From an uncultured Planctomycetaceae bacterium (GTDB lineage Bacteria; Planctomycetota; Planctomycetia; Pirellulales; JACPPG01), in assembly GCA_945957305.1 (NCBI GenBank), contig CAMFLN010000087.1, positions 1-8,619 of the forward strand: a stretch of DNA of 8,619 bases. Direction: 5' to 3'. Position numbers and translations under genes: made by a program. This document shows, piece by piece, positions 6,915-8,619 of this stretch; the stretch's first letter is position 1; every line of letters begins with the position of its first letter. The notes beneath the pieces were generated by a model. It was not told the origin of the DNA, did not search any database, and was given only the letters and a program-made list of their open reading frames with translations.

Positions 6915-8231
6915 ATGTCCCGGAACGAAGAGCAATTCGAGGTTGCCCGCAATTTCCTGGCCGGCGGTGTTTCCGCTTCGACGCGAGTGAATCGAGCCAT
7001 CGGCCGGCCAATGTATTTTGATCGCGCCGCGGGCTGCCGGCTGTGGGATCTCGACGGTCGCGAATATCTCGACCTTTGCACGAGCCATGGCGCGGCGCTC
7101 TTGGGACATGCGCCGCCGCAGGTGTTCGAAGCGGTCCAGCGCGCGCTGTCGCGCGGCGCTCCCTGCTCGTACGAAAACGAAACGCACGCCCAGCTCGCCC
7201 AAGAGTTATGCGAAGCGATCCCCTGCTGCGAACGCGTGCGTTTTACCGGCTCGGGGAGCGAAGCCACGATGCACTGCCTGCGCTTGGCGCGAGCCTTTAC
7301 CGGTCGTACGAAGCTGCTCAAGTTCGAAGGGAACTTTCATGGCTATCACGACCAGGTGATGTTTGCGCTGTCAGCACCGCCGGAGGGGCCTGGCCCGGTG
7401 ACACATCCGACCGTGACACCCGCGTCGACTGGCATGGTGCCGGCGCTGGCCGAGCAATTGGTCGTGGTGCCGTTTAATCGGACCGATTTGCTGGAACAAG
7501 CCTTTCAACAACACGGCGGCGAACTAGCGGCCGCGATCTGCGAGCCGATCTATTACAATGCCGGCTGCGTGCTGCCCGATCCGGCGTTCATCGCCGCGCT
7601 GCGCCGTCTGACAACGGAACATGGCGCACTGTTGGTCTTCGACGAGGTGCTGTGCGCGTTTCGCATGGGGCCGGGGGGCGCGCAGGAATACCTGGGCGTT
7701 ACGCCCGACCTATGTACGGTTGGCAAGGCCGTGGGAGGCGGTTTTCCGCTCAGCGCGTTCGGCGGACGACACGACATCATGCGCCGGCTGATGCCTGAGG
7801 GGGATTGCCAGCACAGTGGCACCTACAACGGGCATGTCGTGCCGGTGGCGGCAGGACTGGCCGCGGTGCGTGCCTATCGGCAACCAGGCTTTTACGATCA
7901 CATCAACGCCCTGGCCGGCGCGCTGTACACCGGTCTGGCAGGGCTGTTCGCCAAACATGGTCTCGTCGCGCGAGTGCAGGGACTAGGCGCGCGGTTTGGC
8001 ATCTACTTCGGCATCGAGCAGGAAGTGCGCGACTGGCGCGACACGCTGCAGCACGATCGGGCCAAGATGTTGCAATTCGTCGCCGCCGCAATCCAGGAAG
8101 GGGTCTACTTCCACGATTACGGCGGTGCGGCATGCCACCATGGCTTTTGCGCCGCGATGACACAGGCGGATGTCAACGAGGCACTGGCTCGGTTGGATCG
8201 CGCGTTAGGCACATTGGCTGGCGATGCATAA
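6915..8231 (+). CDS. Class III PLP-dependent aminotransferase, glutamate-1-semialdehyde aminomutase-like
   Basis: The 438-residue product is a fold-type I, class III (omega) aminotransferase of the glutamate-1-semialdehyde 2,1-aminomutase-like group. Visible landmarks are the N-terminal FLAGGVSASTRVN, LWDLDGREYLDL, the phosphate-binding TGSGSEA (111-117), KFEGNFHGYHD, DEV with Asp243 (pairs with the PLP ring nitrogen), the Schiff-base lysine Lys271 in VGKAVGGGFPLSAFGG, and SGTYNGHVVPVAAG. Length matches HemL, but the N-terminal motif and the DEVLCAFRMG segment differ from true HemL (usually GGVNSPVR and DEVMTGFR), so it more likely transfers or shifts an amino group on another substrate. AAGGCGAG precedes the ATG with proper spacing. 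It stands 44 bases after the propeller gene and 123 before an M81 peptidase gene, which suggests a shared catabolic or modification pathway. PLP-enzyme identity is firm; substrate is unknown. Confidence 0.92.
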   Translation: MSRNEEQFEVARNFLAGGVSASTRVNRAIGRPMYFDRAAGCRLWDLDGREYLDLCTSHGAALLGHAPPQVFEAVQRALSRGAPCSYENETHAQLAQELCEAIPCCERVRFTGSGSEATMHCLRLARAFTGRTKLLKFEGNFHGYHDQVMFALSAPPEGPGPVTHPTVTPASTGMVPALAEQLVVVPFNRTDLLEQAFQQHGGELAAAICEPIYYNAGCVLPDPAFIAALRRLTTEHGALLVFDEVLCAFRMGPGGAQEYLGVTPDLCTVGKAVGGGFPLSAFGGRHDIMRRLMPEGDCQHSGTYNGHVVPVAAGLAAVRAYRQPGFYDHINALAGALYTGLAGLFAKHGLVARVQGLGARFGIYFGIEQEVRDWRDTLQHDRAKMLQFVAAAIQEGVYFHDYGGAACHHGFCAAMTQADVNEALARLDRALGTLAGDA

Positions 8232-8241
8232 TCACGAGATG

Positions 8242-8322
8242 CTGTTGCAAAAACGGATTTTGGGTACCCCGGCAGGCAGTGGCACCAATTCTTGTTCGAT
8301 AGGGTTTTGCAACGCGCAACAG
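8242..8322. repeat. Imperfect palindromic intergenic element
   Basis: This non-coding segment starts 10 bases after the aminotransferase stop. GTTGCAAAA (8244-8252) is the exact reverse complement of TTTTGCAAC (8305-8313). CTGTTGC (8242-8248) also matches GCAACAG (8316-8322), because the right end carries the GCAAC motif twice. Inside lie an 8-base palindrome, GGGTACCC (8262-8269), and TTGG/CCAA arms that could close an inner stem. It has the size and shape of a small REP/MITE-like element or a structured RNA leader. No target-site duplication is evident and no T-run follows. Whether it recurs in the genome cannot be seen here. Confidence 0.5.
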
Positions 8323-8354
8323 GCTCTAGTCGCGACTCAAGGATACGAATCGGT

Positions 8355-8619
8355 ATGCGGATCGCCATCGGCCAGCTGTGGCAAGAAACCAACACCTTCA
8401 ATCCGCTACCGACGACGCGGCACGATTTCGAAGAGTTTGGCGTCGTACGCGGGCCCGCGATCATCGAGCAGTTCCATGATACGAACGAGCTGGGCGGATT
8501 CATTCAGTCGCTGCGTGCCTGGCCCGAGCAGCCCGAGATCGTGGGGCTGGTGCGCTTGCCGGCGTGGCCGAGCGGCCGGGCGACGCCCGACACGTTTGAC
8601 TGGTTGCGAGGCGAGATGG
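8355..8619 (+). CDS. M81-family (MlrC-like) metallopeptidase, N-terminal fragment
   Basis: The first 88 codons of a gene that leaves the window on the right. The protein begins MRIAIGQLWQETNTFNPLP; the opening MRIA-GQ-W-ETNTF pattern (ETNTF at residues 11-15) is the hallmark of the M81/DUF1485 family named after MlrC, a zinc peptidase from microcystin-degrading bacteria. ELGGF (around residue 45) and the later AWPSG segment also fit. Family members hydrolyse small peptide or amide bonds, and most have no known substrate. The full protein is normally close to 500 residues, so most of it, including the likely zinc site, is outside the window. AAGGA (8339-8343) lies 11 bases before the ATG. Its position after the aminotransferase suggests the same pathway, but the 123-base gap with its palindrome leaves room for separate expression. 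Confidence 0.85.
   Translation, partial: MRIAIGQLWQETNTFNPLPTTRHDFEEFGVVRGPAIIEQFHDTNELGGFIQSLRAWPEQPEIVGLVRLPAWPSGRATPDTFDWLRGEM

Noticed and set aside
6915..8231. Naming the aminotransferase hemL
   Set aside because: The family match is good, but signature segments differ from true HemL and the neighbours are not haem genes.
7805..8302. Plus-strand frame overlapping the aminotransferase and reaching into the palindromic element
   Set aside because: It is an out-of-frame shadow of the aminotransferase with Arg-rich composition and no domain.
8355..8619. Calling the M81 gene a microcystin-degradation mlrC gene
   Set aside because: Only the family hallmark is visible; most M81 proteins act on other or unknown substrates and no mlrA, mlrB or mlrD is seen.

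Overview
The window looks like a high-GC chromosomal segment from a planctomycete, probably of the Pirellulales type. Two gene families support this. One is a DUF1559-style prepilin-like protein at 1886-2596 (minus strand). The other, at 4037-5257, is a secreted repeat protein with the C-terminal domain that planctomycete genomes often label 'mu-protocadherin-cell-surface protein'. The small Gly-rich, membrane-anchored charged protein also fits. No rRNA, tRNA, CRISPR array, transposase or phage gene is visible. The species assignment is inference from gene content.

Minus strand, 1-2596, read right to left: a prepilin-like DUF1559 protein, then 46 bases later a 220-residue inner-membrane protein with a charged helical region and Gly/Pro runs, then 157 bases later the first 339 codons of an Lhr-family DEIH-box helicase that leaves the window at base 1. 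The first two could share a transcript. The helicase probably has its own signals. A 290-base divergent spacer (2597-2886) separates this block from the plus-strand genes.

Plus strand, 2887-8619: a zinc-free MDR-family NAD(P)H:quinone oxidoreductase; the mu-protocadherin-like secreted protein carrying a 20-residue tandem repeat; then a tightly spaced run of a small cupin, a membrane-anchored strictosidine-synthase/SMP-30-like beta-propeller, a class III PLP aminotransferase related to glutamate-1-semialdehyde aminomutase, and the start of an M81 (MlrC-like) metallopeptidase. Gaps in this last run are 37, 44 and 123 bases, so at least the first three are probably co-transcribed. The enzyme set suggests breakdown or remodelling of a small lactone, amide or amino compound. 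The substrate cannot be read from the sequence.

The points most worth a second look are: (i) two adjacent 60-base repeats in the secreted protein that encode identical residues while 16 of 20 codons differ synonymously; (ii) an imperfect palindrome of about 80 bases between the aminotransferase and the M81 gene that resembles a small dispersed element; (iii) the four-gene enzyme cluster itself; and (iv) a cupin that has lost the usual metal-binding histidines.
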